Source: Saprospiraceae bacterium
GTDB taxonomy: Bacteria; Bacteroidota; Bacteroidia; Chitinophagales; Saprospiraceae
Direction of reading: 5' to 3'
Length of the DNA: 59,417 bases
Assembly: GCA_028279185.1 (NCBI GenBank)
Contig: JANQSS010000105.1
Location: forward strand, 1-59,417
The position numbers and the translations under genes are program-made. The notes beneath the pieces are model-generated. The model ran no database searches, was not told the DNA's origin, and saw only the letters and a list, made by a program, of their open reading frames with translations. Below are positions 36,374 to 46,136 of the stretch, in pieces (within the stretch, counting starts at the first letter, position 1; the number at the start of each line of letters is the position of its first letter).

Positions 36374-36401
36374 ATTATAATCCTTAGTGATTTAATGTCA
36401 A
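36374..36401 (-). promoter_or_regulatory. Sigma70-type promoter for the tail fibre gene
   Basis: Minus strand TTGACA (36401-36396), 16-base spacer, TATAAT (36379-36374), about 25 bases before the fibre ATG. Confidence 0.7.
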
Positions 36402-36423
36402 GCTAGGGCTAAAAAATCATAAA

Positions 36424-38319
36424 TTATACAGCGGAGATTAGAACCCTAAAATCAAAGGTACCTGGTAAGTTAGCCCCAGTCAAGGTAACTTGATTAGTAC
36501 TGTTTCTTGTGACCGTGTCAGGAATAACTGTTGCCCCATCGGCCGTATCATATAGTTCAACTCTTACATCTAGAGTTCCTAAATTATGAGTGATAATAAC
36601 AGAACTGCCATCCGTTTGAGTCCAATTAGCTTTATGGGTTTGAAGAGCTACTCCCGCAAACACATTAGTTAAAGTAGCCTTTCTTAGTGCAGCTGCAGTC
36701 GAATCATATATAAGAATCGAATCGGCCCCCTGAATGCTGGTTTCAGCAGTCGTTCCGTTAATGTCAACGGCCAGTCCGATATTTGTAGTTAGACTATTAT
36801 TTGTGGCAGTTAGGCCATCATCACCTCCGGCTACAACCGAAACCCCAGAATGGTCTACATGTTCATTAGCAACAAAATTGTTAAGACTATCGTGGTCCAC
36901 CCCGGCGGGAAGGACAACTGCTGAGATAGTCCCACCGGCGTCATTATAAGTGAAATCAACACTAGCAGTATCTGTTAGAATTGTTCCAACTGCATCTTGT
37001 GCTCTCTCATTAGTAAAGAAGAGGTTGGTAGCTCCCTCAGTAATATCATCCGTATCAACTGTTCCAAGGTCTATACTAGGATTTCCTACAAATCCATTAC
37101 CATTAGTAATTGATATCTTACTCGAACCAGCTACAATAGTACGCGTAACTGCTGAGCCTGCTCCAGTGCGTGTGATTAATCCTGTAGTGCTTAATCCTGC
37201 TAAAGCAGTTAAGTCAGAGTCTAATGCCTGTTTGGCATCTAGCTGAGTCTGAATGGCACTTGTAACTCCGGAAAGATATCCGAGTTCGGTACTGGTGACC
37301 GTGCTGGCCGTTATTGCTCCGGAGCCGTTAGTTTCTAAGGCACGACTTGCGGTGGTTGTTCCAAGCTTACTAATTGCAATAGCAGCACTAGCATTAACAT
37401 CCGCGTTAACAATCGCGCCGGCTTTTATGGTCAATCCATTTGTAGCATCGGCCTGAATATCGCCCACAACGGTAGTATCTACATCGGCTTGAACATTGCT
37501 AGAATTGCCAATAATAACATTATTTTCAGCCAGGTTTGTTGTAGCCACACTTGCGAACTGAAGTTGGCCCGACCCATTTGTAGTTACCGCTTGTCCCGAC
37601 GTTCCATCAGCGTTCGGCATTTTAAAGGCAACACTGGCCGTACTTGAAAATCCGGAAGTAGACTGAACTTCTTGTGCGCCAAAGTCTGGGTCAATTTTAG
37701 AACCCGCTATAGCTGCCGCAGCGGCTACATGAACATTTGCAATGTTTGAAAGTGTATTATTAGATGCATTAATCGTTTTATTTGTTAGGGTGACGGTATT
37801 ATCATTAGTTACAACTGTTCCAGAAGTCGGAAGAGTAAGTGTGGTCGCCCCAGATAATGTGAATGTCAAGTCATTATTTATATTAAAATTACCGCCGAAA
37901 ACAACATTTCGGTCAGCGCCTTCTACATCAAACAATAAACTCCTATTAGCAGTTGTATCGACTGCCCCGGAGATGTCTGACTTATATCCGATGTTTAGAT
38001 TTTTACTTCCACCAGTTGCCTGGTCAGTTAAGGAGAGACTAGCACTAAGACTTACAGAATCTGCAAATACCTGAAAAGTGCTAATAGGTTGGTCAGTTGT
38101 ACCAATTTGTACAGTTCCACCACTGCCCCCTCCCCCTATATCAGGGTCGTTTGGTTGGACAATGATATTTGTCTGTGACCTTACTTTTGCAGTTTGATTC
38201 GTATCTACTTGATATATTGAACCCAGAGAGTCTAATCTCTGGAGATTATACTTGGAGTCAGCAGTAAGGTCAGAGCTTATTCTTAGCTTTAGATTATTGG
38301 TAAGCGTAGTTGTCGCCAC
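36424..38319 (-). CDS. Tail fibre or spike protein
   Basis: 631 residues, low-complexity Ser/Thr/Ala/Val beta-repeat protein. Typical fibre phrases occur: ELGYLSGVTSAIQTQLDAK, LTALAGLSTTGLI and EGATNLFFTNERAQ. The C-terminal 70 residues (ITHNLGTLDVRVELYD) form a small beta-sandwich often found at fibre tips. Start is GTG 38319 behind AGGAG. It probably forms an attachment organelle with the S74 fibre downstream. Confidence 0.7.
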   Translation of the reverse strand: MATTTLTNNLKLRISSDLTADSKYNLQRLDSLGSIYQVDTNQTAKVRSQTNIIVQPNDPDIGGGGSGGTVQIGTTDQPISTFQVFADSVSLSASLSLTDQATGGSKNLNIGYKSDISGAVDTTANRSLLFDVEGADRNVVFGGNFNINNDLTFTLSGATTLTLPTSGTVVTNDNTVTLTNKTINASNNTLSNIANVHVAAAAAIAGSKIDPDFGAQEVQSTSGFSSTASVAFKMPNADGTSGQAVTTNGSGQLQFASVATTNLAENNVIIGNSSNVQADVDTTVVGDIQADATNGLTIKAGAIVNADVNASAAIAISKLGTTTASRALETNGSGAITASTVTSTELGYLSGVTSAIQTQLDAKQALDSDLTALAGLSTTGLITRTGAGSAVTRTIVAGSSKISITNGNGFVGNPSIDLGTVDTDDITEGATNLFFTNERAQDAVGTILTDTASVDFTYNDAGGTISAVVLPAGVDHDSLNNFVANEHVDHSGVSVVAGGDDGLTATNNSLTTNIGLAVDINGTTAETSIQGADSILIYDSTAAALRKATLTNVFAGVALQTHKANWTQTDGSSVIITHNLGTLDVRVELYDTADGATVIPDTVTRNSTNQVTLTGANLPGTFDFRVLISAV

Positions 38320-38363
38320 GTTCTTGCTCCTGACCGATAAAGTTAAAAGTATAGAGACAACTA

Positions 38364-38384
38364 GGCCACACAGATTGTGTAGCC
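38364..38384 (-). other. Strong intergenic stem-loop
   Basis: On the minus strand GGCTACAC pairs with GTGTGGCC (one G-T pair) around a 5-base loop. There is no immediate T run, so it is not a classic terminator; it may mark RNA processing or protect 3' ends of the capsid message. Confidence 0.5.
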
Positions 38385-38405
38385 GTAGTCATCGGGGGGT
38401 TAATA

Positions 38406-38843
38406 TTAGTCGTTTGGTAGCAAGTATCTAACGAAAAATCTAACTTTACCAGCAGTAAGTGCAGCTGTAGCTATAGTGATTTTAAGCTCACTAGCAACAC
38501 TTAACTTAATTCCATCCGCGGTGGCAACAGCGTGTTGGTCAATTCCCGTAAAGGCAGTGTTATATGCTAGCGCTGCCGTCAAACTAGTAGAGCCTGCCTT
38601 AAGAGTAATCGTAGCAGAGCCACCAGAAGTTAGGGCTGTTATTTCATCTGAGGTTATTTGCTTTACAATAGCACCAGCAGGAAGAATTCGTCCGAAGTCT
38701 ACGTCACCTGTAGCGCCTCCATCTTTAGAGAAGTCATATAGAACCGAGTCACATCTAACTCCACCCTCATCAAGGACCGCCTGGTCTCGACGAGATGGTC
38801 CTACTTCTAATACACCAGATGGTAGTTTTCTTTTTGCTTTCAT
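38406..38843 (-). CDS. Probable capsid decoration or head-associated protein
   Basis: 145 residues, with a charged N-terminus and a beta-rich, Ala/Thr-rich remainder. AGAGGAAA precedes the ATG. It follows the major capsid gene across a structured gap; small beta proteins in this place are often decoration proteins, but the family was not recognised. Confidence 0.5.
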   Translation of the reverse strand: MKAKRKLPSGVLEVGPSRRDQAVLDEGGVRCDSVLYDFSKDGGATGDVDFGRILPAGAIVKQITSDEITALTSGGSATITLKAGSTSLTAALAYNTAFTGIDQHAVATADGIKLSVASELKITIATAALTAGKVRFFVRYLLPND

Positions 38844-38958
38844 TATACTTTCCTCTTTTAATTAAAAGTACCCACATAAGCGGTGGTAAATAATGGCAGT
38901 TGTCAGTGCAGTCATGCCAGGACCGCGGAGTATACGAGCTCCCGTGTAAATATATGGT

Positions 38959-38995
38959 GGGCAGTTTATCGTTATGAAGACATGCCCAGGTCTTC
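38959..38995 (-). other. Candidate pseudoknot downstream of the capsid gene
   Basis: On the minus strand GAAGAC (38995-38990) pairs with GTCTTC (38981-38976); the loop's GGGCA (38987-38983) can pair with TGCCC (38963-38959). Together these make an H-type pseudoknot 15 bases after the capsid stop. No slippery heptamer was seen ahead of it. The 166-base gap also holds other GC-rich stems and no credible ORF. Confidence 0.45.
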
Positions 38996-39009
38996 TACTC
39001 GCATAAAGA

Positions 39010-40389
39010 TTATGCTAGTGTAAAGTTATGAACAACCGCCACAGCAGCTGGATGCTTACAGATTAGAGTTCCATAAGAATCCATATAACTAACTATAGTG
39101 TTTTCGAAGCCACCAGAAGAGGAAGCTTTCAAATGAAATTCATTTCCTCCAGGAGCTTTAACTGGCATAAAGTCAGTTCCATGATACTCAAGTACTTTTC
39201 CTTGACCTTGCTTAGGCTCAGGCATTATATACATTCTCTTCTTTTTTGCAAATTCAGAGCTGTATAGTTCTATTGTATCTTCTCGGTGCTGATAAACCCA
39301 CTTACGTGCACCGCGAGTTACATCATCTACACTATTAAAGCGTCTATCCGTTTCACGGCCGTTAATAAATTGACTATAAGATTGAGGTGCTAGGCATGCC
39401 ATTTTCCAGTTGTAGGCATTACCAACGTTAATCTTAGCGTTATTCATTACGCTTTCGAGATGAGTTACATCTAGTTGTGCATCTCCAGCATCGAACCTAG
39501 TTCCTGCTGTCGCTCCGCTCATGGTTATGCCGTGCACTGTTCTGCCATCATCTGCAGTGAGAGATTCCAAGCCAGGCATTGCTTCTGATACAGTTCCATA
39601 ATCAGATATAGATGTTAAATCAGGAACCGTTGGTTGTGCAAACTTGTAAAACACATCCCCATCAGTAAAGTCAGTAGTAATTGAGGTAATTGTTAAGTCT
39701 GCAAAGGAAGAGTTGAGTCCACGAATCGTAATTCTGTCATTATCAAAATCTCTATCAATAACCTTCCAGTAGACCGGCTCTGTTGCTAAGTTCGAATCAA
39801 ACTGTGATGCAGTTCCGTCCGGCTCTTTAACTACCATTATCTCGCCAAATTGGAAAGCTCCAACATGGCCTCGTGCCGTATCTGCTTGAGAGAGTTGAAC
39901 GATTACATCTCCACTAGAAACAGTAGATGCTGTTGCAGTAGAATCAACTTGACCAAGTACTCCAGTTCCATCTAAGTGTAGTTCTAGAGAAAGTTGTCTC
40001 TTTAAACTATCAAGCTTAGCGTCTAGCTCAATTCTCAAAGGTTCAGCATATCGAACATCAGAAGACATCTCAGCTCGTTTCCACAAGTTGTAATCTAGCT
40101 CTATAGTAGCTGCGATTTCTTTGATTTGCGCGGTATGTTCTGAGTTGCTAACTCTTTGTGCGGTTGGGAAGTTATTAACAACACCAGGATTTCGTCTTTG
40201 AATTGCAGACGGTCCGAGGCTACTTAAGAATTGAAAGTTAATTTGACGACCTTTCGGGTCTGCTACTTTCTCTCTTTTAATATATTCCCAGTCTCTGTAA
40301 TCACGAGAAATCTGTGTACGGATTCCATCGCTATAATAAATTTGAAGTATGTCACCAAGTGACAAATTAGTAATGTTTTGAAAAGCCAT
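39010..40389 (-). CDS. Major capsid protein, HK97-fold type
   Basis: 459 residues, moderately acidic and beta-rich with an N-terminal helix. It follows the scaffold gene and has the length and composition of podovirus capsid proteins; the middle (VYWKVIDRDFDNDRITIRGL) suggests an inserted beta domain and the C-terminus (MDSYGTLICKHPAAVAVVHN) the usual A-domain end. Identification rests on gene order as well as sequence. AAGGAA site before ATG. Confidence 0.8.
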   Translation of the reverse strand: MAFQNITNLSLGDILQIYYSDGIRTQISRDYRDWEYIKREKVADPKGRQINFQFLSSLGPSAIQRRNPGVVNNFPTAQRVSNSEHTAQIKEIAATIELDYNLWKRAEMSSDVRYAEPLRIELDAKLDSLKRQLSLELHLDGTGVLGQVDSTATASTVSSGDVIVQLSQADTARGHVGAFQFGEIMVVKEPDGTASQFDSNLATEPVYWKVIDRDFDNDRITIRGLNSSFADLTITSITTDFTDGDVFYKFAQPTVPDLTSISDYGTVSEAMPGLESLTADDGRTVHGITMSGATAGTRFDAGDAQLDVTHLESVMNNAKINVGNAYNWKMACLAPQSYSQFINGRETDRRFNSVDDVTRGARKWVYQHREDTIELYSSEFAKKKRMYIMPEPKQGQGKVLEYHGTDFMPVKAPGGNEFHLKASSSGGFENTIVSYMDSYGTLICKHPAAVAVVHNFTLA

Positions 40390-40424
40390 TTCTTATCATT
40401 CCTTTTATTTTATAAGTCTAAAAA

Positions 40425-41591
40425 TTAATTTCCTGATTTCCACAAACTTAAAGCATCTCCTAGATTACCATCACGTAGACTTTCTAGGATTTTACGTTGC
40501 TGTGTACTACCACTTAAACCTTTCTTAGCAGCTACTTGCGCTCGTTGAGCAGTCTCAGTTTTCTTTTTCTCGACAGTTTTCTTGACCTGTTTTTCAGTTT
40601 GTGCTTTTATATGCTTTCTAAACATATTCGCTACAGTTCTGAATTCTTTATCAATTGCCGCTTGACTAAGTTCAAGAGTCTCTGGATATTCTCCGAGTCG
40701 TTGTTTCACTTTAGTCCAGATAGCTTCATCATAAAGATTTTCTGTCGAAGTGTCACCTAATTTACCGGCGAAACGATATCGGTCGAATGCGGGATGTAAT
40801 TTGCTTTCAAGTTCTTTTAAAGAGGCTTGTGCTTCTTTTTCTTCAATTTGCTTTTGAAACTCTTCTCGTTTTGACTTTTCGGCCTCAAGCTGCTTTTGAT
40901 ATTGTTCATCTCGTTTCTTCATTTCTAACTGATATTTTTCATCAGCCGACAGATTATTCACATAATCTCTATGAGATAGCTCATCATCTACAGCCTGTTT
41001 CCATGCCTCTTCTCCTCCAAGAAGCTCTACAATCCCTTTGGCCCCATGCTCTTCGAATGCCTTCTCAATCTTCTGAAAATCAGATTTTAGACCGTCATGT
41101 TCCTTTTGTAAGGTCTGATGGGTCTTTAAAGTGGCATCTCTCTCAGCCTGAAACTTTCTCATGCCAGCAGCTTTAACAAAAGCCTGTTTGATAGCTTTCC
41201 GGTCAGAATAATCAATCTTTAACTTTTGCTTGCGTCCTTCTACTCCTTTAACTAAAAGTTCTTCGATATCTGATAATTCAGAGTCTTTACTTTTAGAATC
41301 AGGTATGGATAGCTCACTAGTTTCAGATTTTTCTGAAGCCTCGCTTGCTGCTAAACTATCTTCTTCTGAGGATTCCGACTCGCTTGTCTCTTCTGCCATC
41401 AACTGTTCAAATTGTTCCATAGCCGATGGGGAGGTTTCAGCTTTAGAACTCTCTGACAACTCGGATTGACTTTCGAGTTCCGGAGCACTAGATTCTTCAG
41501 TGGAAGGTTCTAATTCTTTTGCGCTATTACGTTGCCCCCATAGTTGCGCAAACGTGTCTTTTGAATCGGGAGCTTGCTCTTGACCTGACAT
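40425..41591 (-). CDS. Capsid scaffolding protein
   Basis: 388 residues: an acidic Ser/Glu-rich N-terminal half (to about 115), long coiled coils (about 140-260) and a basic C-terminus that would touch the capsid protein, the classic scaffold layout. Position between portal and capsid genes agrees. AGAGGAG precedes the ATG, but the leader can pair with it. Confidence 0.8.
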   Translation of the reverse strand: MSGQEQAPDSKDTFAQLWGQRNSAKELEPSTEESSAPELESQSELSESSKAETSPSAMEQFEQLMAEETSESESSEEDSLAASEASEKSETSELSIPDSKSKDSELSDIEELLVKGVEGRKQKLKIDYSDRKAIKQAFVKAAGMRKFQAERDATLKTHQTLQKEHDGLKSDFQKIEKAFEEHGAKGIVELLGGEEAWKQAVDDELSHRDYVNNLSADEKYQLEMKKRDEQYQKQLEAEKSKREEFQKQIEEKEAQASLKELESKLHPAFDRYRFAGKLGDTSTENLYDEAIWTKVKQRLGEYPETLELSQAAIDKEFRTVANMFRKHIKAQTEKQVKKTVEKKKTETAQRAQVAAKKGLSGSTQQRKILESLRDGNLGDALSLWKSGN

Positions 41592-41698
41592 AATTAACTC
41601 TCCTCTAGCTGTCCAGTCTGTTAGGATATGGATAAGCGCCGAAAATACTAGCGCCCTCAGAGGAGCTAATATTCCAGGTACATATTTAATTTTTCAAT
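41592..41698 (-). promoter_or_regulatory. Scaffold/capsid mRNA leader able to mask its ribosome site
   Basis: In the minus-strand transcript CTCCTCT (41665-41659) is perfectly complementary to AGAGGAG (41606-41600), the ribosome site of the scaffold gene. The 50 bases between contain a directly repeated AGCGCC. This may delay or tune translation of scaffold and capsid. Confidence 0.5.
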
Positions 41699-41704
41699 TA
41701 TAGT

Positions 41705-41733
41705 AATATAACATTAAGCTACTAGTTTGTCAA
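41705..41733 (-). promoter_or_regulatory. Sigma70-type promoter for scaffold and capsid genes
   Basis: Minus strand TTGACA (41733-41728), 17-base spacer, TATATT (41710-41705, 5 of 6), in the 151-base gap after the portal gene. Confidence 0.7.
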
Positions 41734-41742
41734 GTATAAATT

Positions 41743-43731
41743 TTAGCCAGACTGAGGTCCTCCAGGCGGAGGTACTTGGCCTCCTGCTAATGCCGGGGGC
41801 ATTCCCTGCATCTGGCTCGCTGCCGGACCCGGAGCTGCGCCCCCAAGCACGGCCGCTCCGGCCCCCTGCGCTGCCCTAGCCTCTCGCTCTCTAACATGCT
41901 TTCTTATAAGAGATTTTTCATCATCAGTTAAGGTTTTAAATTCTGTAGTCATCAAATAATAATAAGCATAACTTAGCATATTTTTATGGTCTTGGAGTTC
42001 TTCGGGTTCAATGTAAATCCCTCTAGCAATCATCTCTTCAAAGATTTCTTGTTGTCTATCCTTAGCTAGCTCTAGAGTATCGTAAATCCCGGATAATTCA
42101 TTTAATTTGAGCATTTGCATGATTTGACGAGGTTCAACCCCGGCCTTTTCGAATAATGGCATCATGGTTAGGATTTCTTCGCGTCTAGTAGTCGGGTCTA
42201 ACGATAGGGAAGCACCATATTCTACCACTAAATCATATCCGCTATCAATATCTGAACCTTTAATATCTACCGACTCAAACGCTTTCTCTTTTCCTAATAC
42301 CTTGATAGTTCTAGGTATTTCCCAGTTTTTTCGAACAATCCTAAGATAGGAGTTATAAATATCCTCAACAAACAGCACATATTTATTGAAAAGTCTACGA
42401 CGAATCATATTTCCCTGGTTTGTGGCATATTGCATGGAAAACCCAGAGGTCTCTCTAGATTGTTGACCAAACATAGCCTCATTTACCCCCGCCATATCAT
42501 CCATTCCTGTCTTGTAACGTGCCATTAAGTCAGGAACAATCTGAGGCATTTGCATCGGCTGAGAGAAATGAAAGGGCTGTGAACCAGTAATTTTAACAAT
42601 ATCCCAAGGAGAATTCGTAATAGAACCATCTGCAATTTCAGCACCTTCGGGTAGAATCAGGCGAGGAATACCATGAGCCTGCATACTTTCTAGCGTTACG
42701 TTATCAATTCTATTTAGATTATCTTGTAACGCAGTGGTATATTCAACGAAGCTTTTTCCCCATACCATCCCTGGTACATCAATATCAGTGAAGACTTGAT
42801 AAGGCAAGACCGCGACTGGTAATCGTTTTCGCTTATCTTCTTTGTTTCTTGAGGGAGAAGTATACTGTTCGGGATTAGCCATCATAGGAGTTAATAGTTC
42901 TCCATCCGCAGTGCAGAGACAATGCCGACCTATAAATCCGTTCATAGGTGTGCCTTTTTCCCAATATTCAAATATCTCTACAACATCATACTTAGGATTT
43001 TTAATCAATGAAGCGGACGGAGTACTATAATCACGCTCATTATCTAGTCGTTTCTTTCTATATCGTTCTAATATTTTTAATTTATCAGGAAATCGGTATT
43101 TAGCCTCCTCCCATGGAACAATAATTCTCTCGAATACCCAAACAACATCTTCCCATTTACTGGCATCCGGGTCCAAGTAAATATCCCAAATGTTAGGAAC
43201 TTTGATGTTAAACTCACCCTCCATTAGAAATTCTCCGGAATCTTCATCGAATTCTAGAGGGTCGCCTCTACTAATATCCCAGAAGGACTTAGTAAATCCT
43301 GTGCCATATAATAAAGTGTTATTAGAAGCTTTATCAACAATTTCTTGCATGCGATATTCTCGTAACGCATATCTAACTAATCGGTCTGCGGCATCTGCCC
43401 GACGTCTATCTTCTGGGTCATTCGAAGTTGGACGAGATAGAACTGTGGGAGGATTGGCAGAAAGTTGCGCATGGATGAACCTAAAGTTTTTAAAAGCATA
43501 ATTAATACCGACAGTTGTGTCCGTTTGGTCTACTCCCGCAACTCCGGTATATGTGTCTTCTAGAGAAAAGCTAACATTGGCAGACTGAGTTTCTCCAGTG
43601 GTATTAAATATTATTCTCTCATTATCGTTCCATTTCAATTCGAGCCATCGACGGTCTTCTCTTGCATCTTTTAACCTTTGATACAGGTTCTGAGTTGCTT
43701 GCTCTTCGTTCCAGACAATTAATCTTGACAT
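41743..43731 (-). CDS. Portal protein, P22-like
   Basis: 662 residues. Long helical N-terminus, the conserved core (INYAFKNFRFIHAQLSANPP; NTLLYGTGFTKSFWD; VPNIWDIYLDPDASKWED), and a Gly/Pro/Ala-rich tail like long-crown podovirus portals. The dodecamer forms the DNA entry vertex. TAATG overlap with the upstream gene fixes the start. Confidence 0.88.
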   Translation of the reverse strand: MSRLIVWNEEQATQNLYQRLKDAREDRRWLELKWNDNERIIFNTTGETQSANVSFSLEDTYTGVAGVDQTDTTVGINYAFKNFRFIHAQLSANPPTVLSRPTSNDPEDRRRADAADRLVRYALREYRMQEIVDKASNNTLLYGTGFTKSFWDISRGDPLEFDEDSGEFLMEGEFNIKVPNIWDIYLDPDASKWEDVVWVFERIIVPWEEAKYRFPDKLKILERYRKKRLDNERDYSTPSASLIKNPKYDVVEIFEYWEKGTPMNGFIGRHCLCTADGELLTPMMANPEQYTSPSRNKEDKRKRLPVAVLPYQVFTDIDVPGMVWGKSFVEYTTALQDNLNRIDNVTLESMQAHGIPRLILPEGAEIADGSITNSPWDIVKITGSQPFHFSQPMQMPQIVPDLMARYKTGMDDMAGVNEAMFGQQSRETSGFSMQYATNQGNMIRRRLFNKYVLFVEDIYNSYLRIVRKNWEIPRTIKVLGKEKAFESVDIKGSDIDSGYDLVVEYGASLSLDPTTRREEILTMMPLFEKAGVEPRQIMQMLKLNELSGIYDTLELAKDRQQEIFEEMIARGIYIEPEELQDHKNMLSYAYYYLMTTEFKTLTDDEKSLIRKHVREREARAAQGAGAAVLGGAAPGPAASQMQGMPPALAGGQVPPPGGPQSG

Positions 43732-44042
43732 TAGGCTTCTCCCCTGTATTTGAACATATTTTCTCCCGTCATTTTCACTTGTCCTTCTCCAGAGTCATAT
43801 TGTCCATACTTCGACATAAATGCCTCTAGCTCTCCGATTAACTCAAAGTATTTTTCAGGGAGTTCTTTCATTTTATGTAATTTATTATAAAGAGATTTAA
43901 GATATCTCCAATGATACTCACTTTCTTCGTCCGATTCACATACTACCATGTAGTCTTTAGCTTTTTCACATATTGATTTTTGTCGATATTCATCATGTAA
44001 ATTTTCAGGCATGTGAGCCGATACTTTAATATCTATTTTCAT
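43731..44042 (-). CDS. Hypothetical protein between terminase and portal
   Basis: 103 residues, helical, with many Glu and Lys. Overlaps the portal start (TAATG). No known motif; it may help packaging because of its location. Confidence 0.6.
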   Translation of the reverse strand: MKIDIKVSAHMPENLHDEYRQKSICEKAKDYMVVCESDEESEYHWRYLKSLYNKLHKMKELPEKYFELIGELEAFMSKYGQYDSGEGQVKMTGENMFKYRGEA

Positions 44043-44054
44043 TTTCGTCTTTCT

Positions 44055-44240
44055 TTATCGTAGGGACCTGCCCCTTGATAGGCTAACTAATTGTAATGCT
44101 TTGAGCAACTCTTTCATATCACGGTCTCTCTGCAATCTTTCCCTTCTCAATCCTATCCATAATAACCCTAAGATAGGAACTAACGTTATTTGAGAAACTA
44201 AAAATATAATAATTAAACTACCTAATTCGATACCGTCCAT
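44055..44240 (-). CDS. Small single-pass membrane protein
   Basis: 61 residues: hydrophobic residues 6-31, then a strongly charged helix (RRERLQRDRDMKELLKAL). The layout resembles an inner-membrane spanin or small holin, but neither is shown. Starts inside the terminase 3' end (23-base overlap). Confidence 0.5.
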   Translation of the reverse strand: MDGIELGSLIIIFLVSQITLVPILGLLWIGLRRERLQRDRDMKELLKALQLVSLSRGRSLR

Positions 44241-45714
44241 TCCCTCTATTTCCCCATGCTTTTAAGGGCTTGGCTACACGACCTCCCTTTTGAATCTTAC
44301 TTAGCTTTAACGCTTGACTTTCATCAGATAATCTTCTTTGATGGGCCTTGTGTAGCATTACTTGCCACGGCAGTGCCGCTTTAGACGGGTCATATTTCGG
44401 CATATTATCGGAGAAATACTGTGCACAATCTAACGTATGATATATGCTAGAATTTATAATTTTGTCAGAATCCTCTTGAAACTGACAAGATTGTACCTCG
44501 TCTATGAATGTGCCACACCATCTACCTATTTTTATTTTACCCGTAGATAAAGCTGTTTGCAATCCTTTTATTAATTCGTCTTTACGATTATTCTTGCTAT
44601 ATGGAATAATATAATTAACTCCGTATTTAGCAGCGACTGAAGTATAAAATGCCATTGAATCAGAAATACGACGAACTATATTAAAATTCTCTGACCTCTT
44701 TTGGATTAGATGAAATAATTTATCCGGGTCCAGGGTTGCATCTCCCTGTATATATTCGTCATTTACTAAATACCAAATTCCGTCATTGGGGTCTTCAGCC
44801 CAGAGAGAGTAACCACATTTACTACGAAGAGCAGGGTCTACCGCTTCCACATGTCGCCACCCGGCGTTATAATGATTAGGAAGCTGGTCTACTGTCATTA
44901 GTTCATAGTCAAAGTGATATACCGCATTATCTCCTGTTGACCAGTCACCATAAAGAATTGTACGCCGCTCTGCCTCGCTAAATCCCTGAAGGCGGGACAT
45001 TTCTTCCTCAAATGCATCTGCGAATATAGGATTGTCGAATTTTGACATTCTATACTTTTTGGCATAAGGTTCTTCAGAAGAATCGACAATACGTCTAATT
45101 TTGTCGTTACGAAACTTAGGAGTGAATGTGGCTATAAAATATCCCTTTTTCGATTGTATACGTAATTGAAGTTCTTCCAGAATAGAGGTATTTGTAGGCA
45201 TTTCATCCAGCCATACATAATGTGCGGTATATCCTTGCATGTGTTTTCGGTTTTTCTCAGAACCATCAGAATGGGAGAGAAAGATTATCTGGTCCCCAGT
45301 CTTCTTATTTATAACTTTCTTGAGCGTGTTTCCCTGTCGTTCCGGACGCCACTCCGACTGGTCTAGGAACGGGGCAAGTTTTTTTGCCCAAAGTTCAGTC
45401 GCCATCATCGTTAAATCTTGTCCTGCAATTAAAATAAGTAGAGGCTCTTCTCCCCACTCTGGTGGCCGTTTCCAATATGGGTGAGTGTCTGTTAAAATCC
45501 ACGCTACTTCTCTTGCAGCTAATTGGGACTTACCTGATTGATTACCTGCAACGACATACCTATATCGAACTTTTCCGATATCCCTAAGAACTTCATCTTG
45601 TCTCTTGTTCGGTCGAGTGTCCGGACGGAAAGCATCAAAGGCAGATATAAGTTGCTTCCGTTGCAATGCACGAACAGCAGAAGCTATTTGTTTTTGTTCA
45701 AATAACTGGTCCAC
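44218..45714 (-). CDS. terL: Terminase large subunit
   Basis: 498 residues. ATPase: Walker A GNQSGKS (57-63), Walker B VWLDE (Asp170/Glu171), coupling TFTPKF. Nuclease domain: Asp in EAVDPALRS, then ISDSMAFYT and a C-terminal HTLDCAQYF acid. It powers DNA packaging and cuts concatemers. GTG start behind AGAGG. Confidence 0.93.
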   Translation of the reverse strand: MDQLFEQKQIASAVRALQRKQLISAFDAFRPDTRPNKRQDEVLRDIGKVRYRYVVAGNQSGKSQLAAREVAWILTDTHPYWKRPPEWGEEPLLILIAGQDLTMMATELWAKKLAPFLDQSEWRPERQGNTLKKVINKKTGDQIIFLSHSDGSEKNRKHMQGYTAHYVWLDEMPTNTSILEELQLRIQSKKGYFIATFTPKFRNDKIRRIVDSSEEPYAKKYRMSKFDNPIFADAFEEEMSRLQGFSEAERRTILYGDWSTGDNAVYHFDYELMTVDQLPNHYNAGWRHVEAVDPALRSKCGYSLWAEDPNDGIWYLVNDEYIQGDATLDPDKLFHLIQKRSENFNIVRRISDSMAFYTSVAAKYGVNYIIPYSKNNRKDELIKGLQTALSTGKIKIGRWCGTFIDEVQSCQFQEDSDKIINSSIYHTLDCAQYFSDNMPKYDPSKAALPWQVMLHKAHQRRLSDESQALKLSKIQKGGRVAKPLKAWGNRGNGRYRIR

Positions 45715-45720
45715 GTCGTA

Positions 45721-46104
45721 TTACCTCTGTTGAACAGAAACCTTATCAAATGTTACAGCATCGCCGGCGCCCGTAGTTACAACAATACGACATGCTTGGC
45801 GCAGTGGAAGGTCTACTAGGTCAGCCGTACGTTCTACTAAAAGTGTAATACTAAAAGTACCATTTCCTGTAATTGATACAGATGCATTCGCTGAACCTAA
45901 ATCAGCATAACTCCCACCCAGTGCACGATGTTGTAGTTTAGCAGTAATTCCAGTAGTGGACGTTACACTGGAGCAAACTAGGTCTGCCCTAAAGTGAAGT
46001 GCTGATTCAAAGTCTGATGAAAACTCTGCAACTACCTGATTCGTAACTGATGCTCCGACCACTGGATTTGGTCTTCGAAGGTCTCTTACGTTAATTGCGG
46101 CCAT
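45721..46104 (-). CDS. Small beta-rich virion-region protein
   Basis: 127 residues, Ser/Thr/Val/Ala-rich, predicted beta sandwich, with AAGGAAA before the ATG. It ends 6 bases before the terminase start. Similar in style to the minor virion proteins upstream. Not recognised. Confidence 0.55.
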   Translation of the reverse strand: MAAINVRDLRRPNPVVGASVTNQVVAEFSSDFESALHFRADLVCSSVTSTTGITAKLQHRALGGSYADLGSANASVSITGNGTFSITLLVERTADLVDLPLRQACRIVVTTGAGDAVTFDKVSVQQR

Positions 46105-46136
46105 TATTATTTCCTTTATATTTATAAGTAATAATA

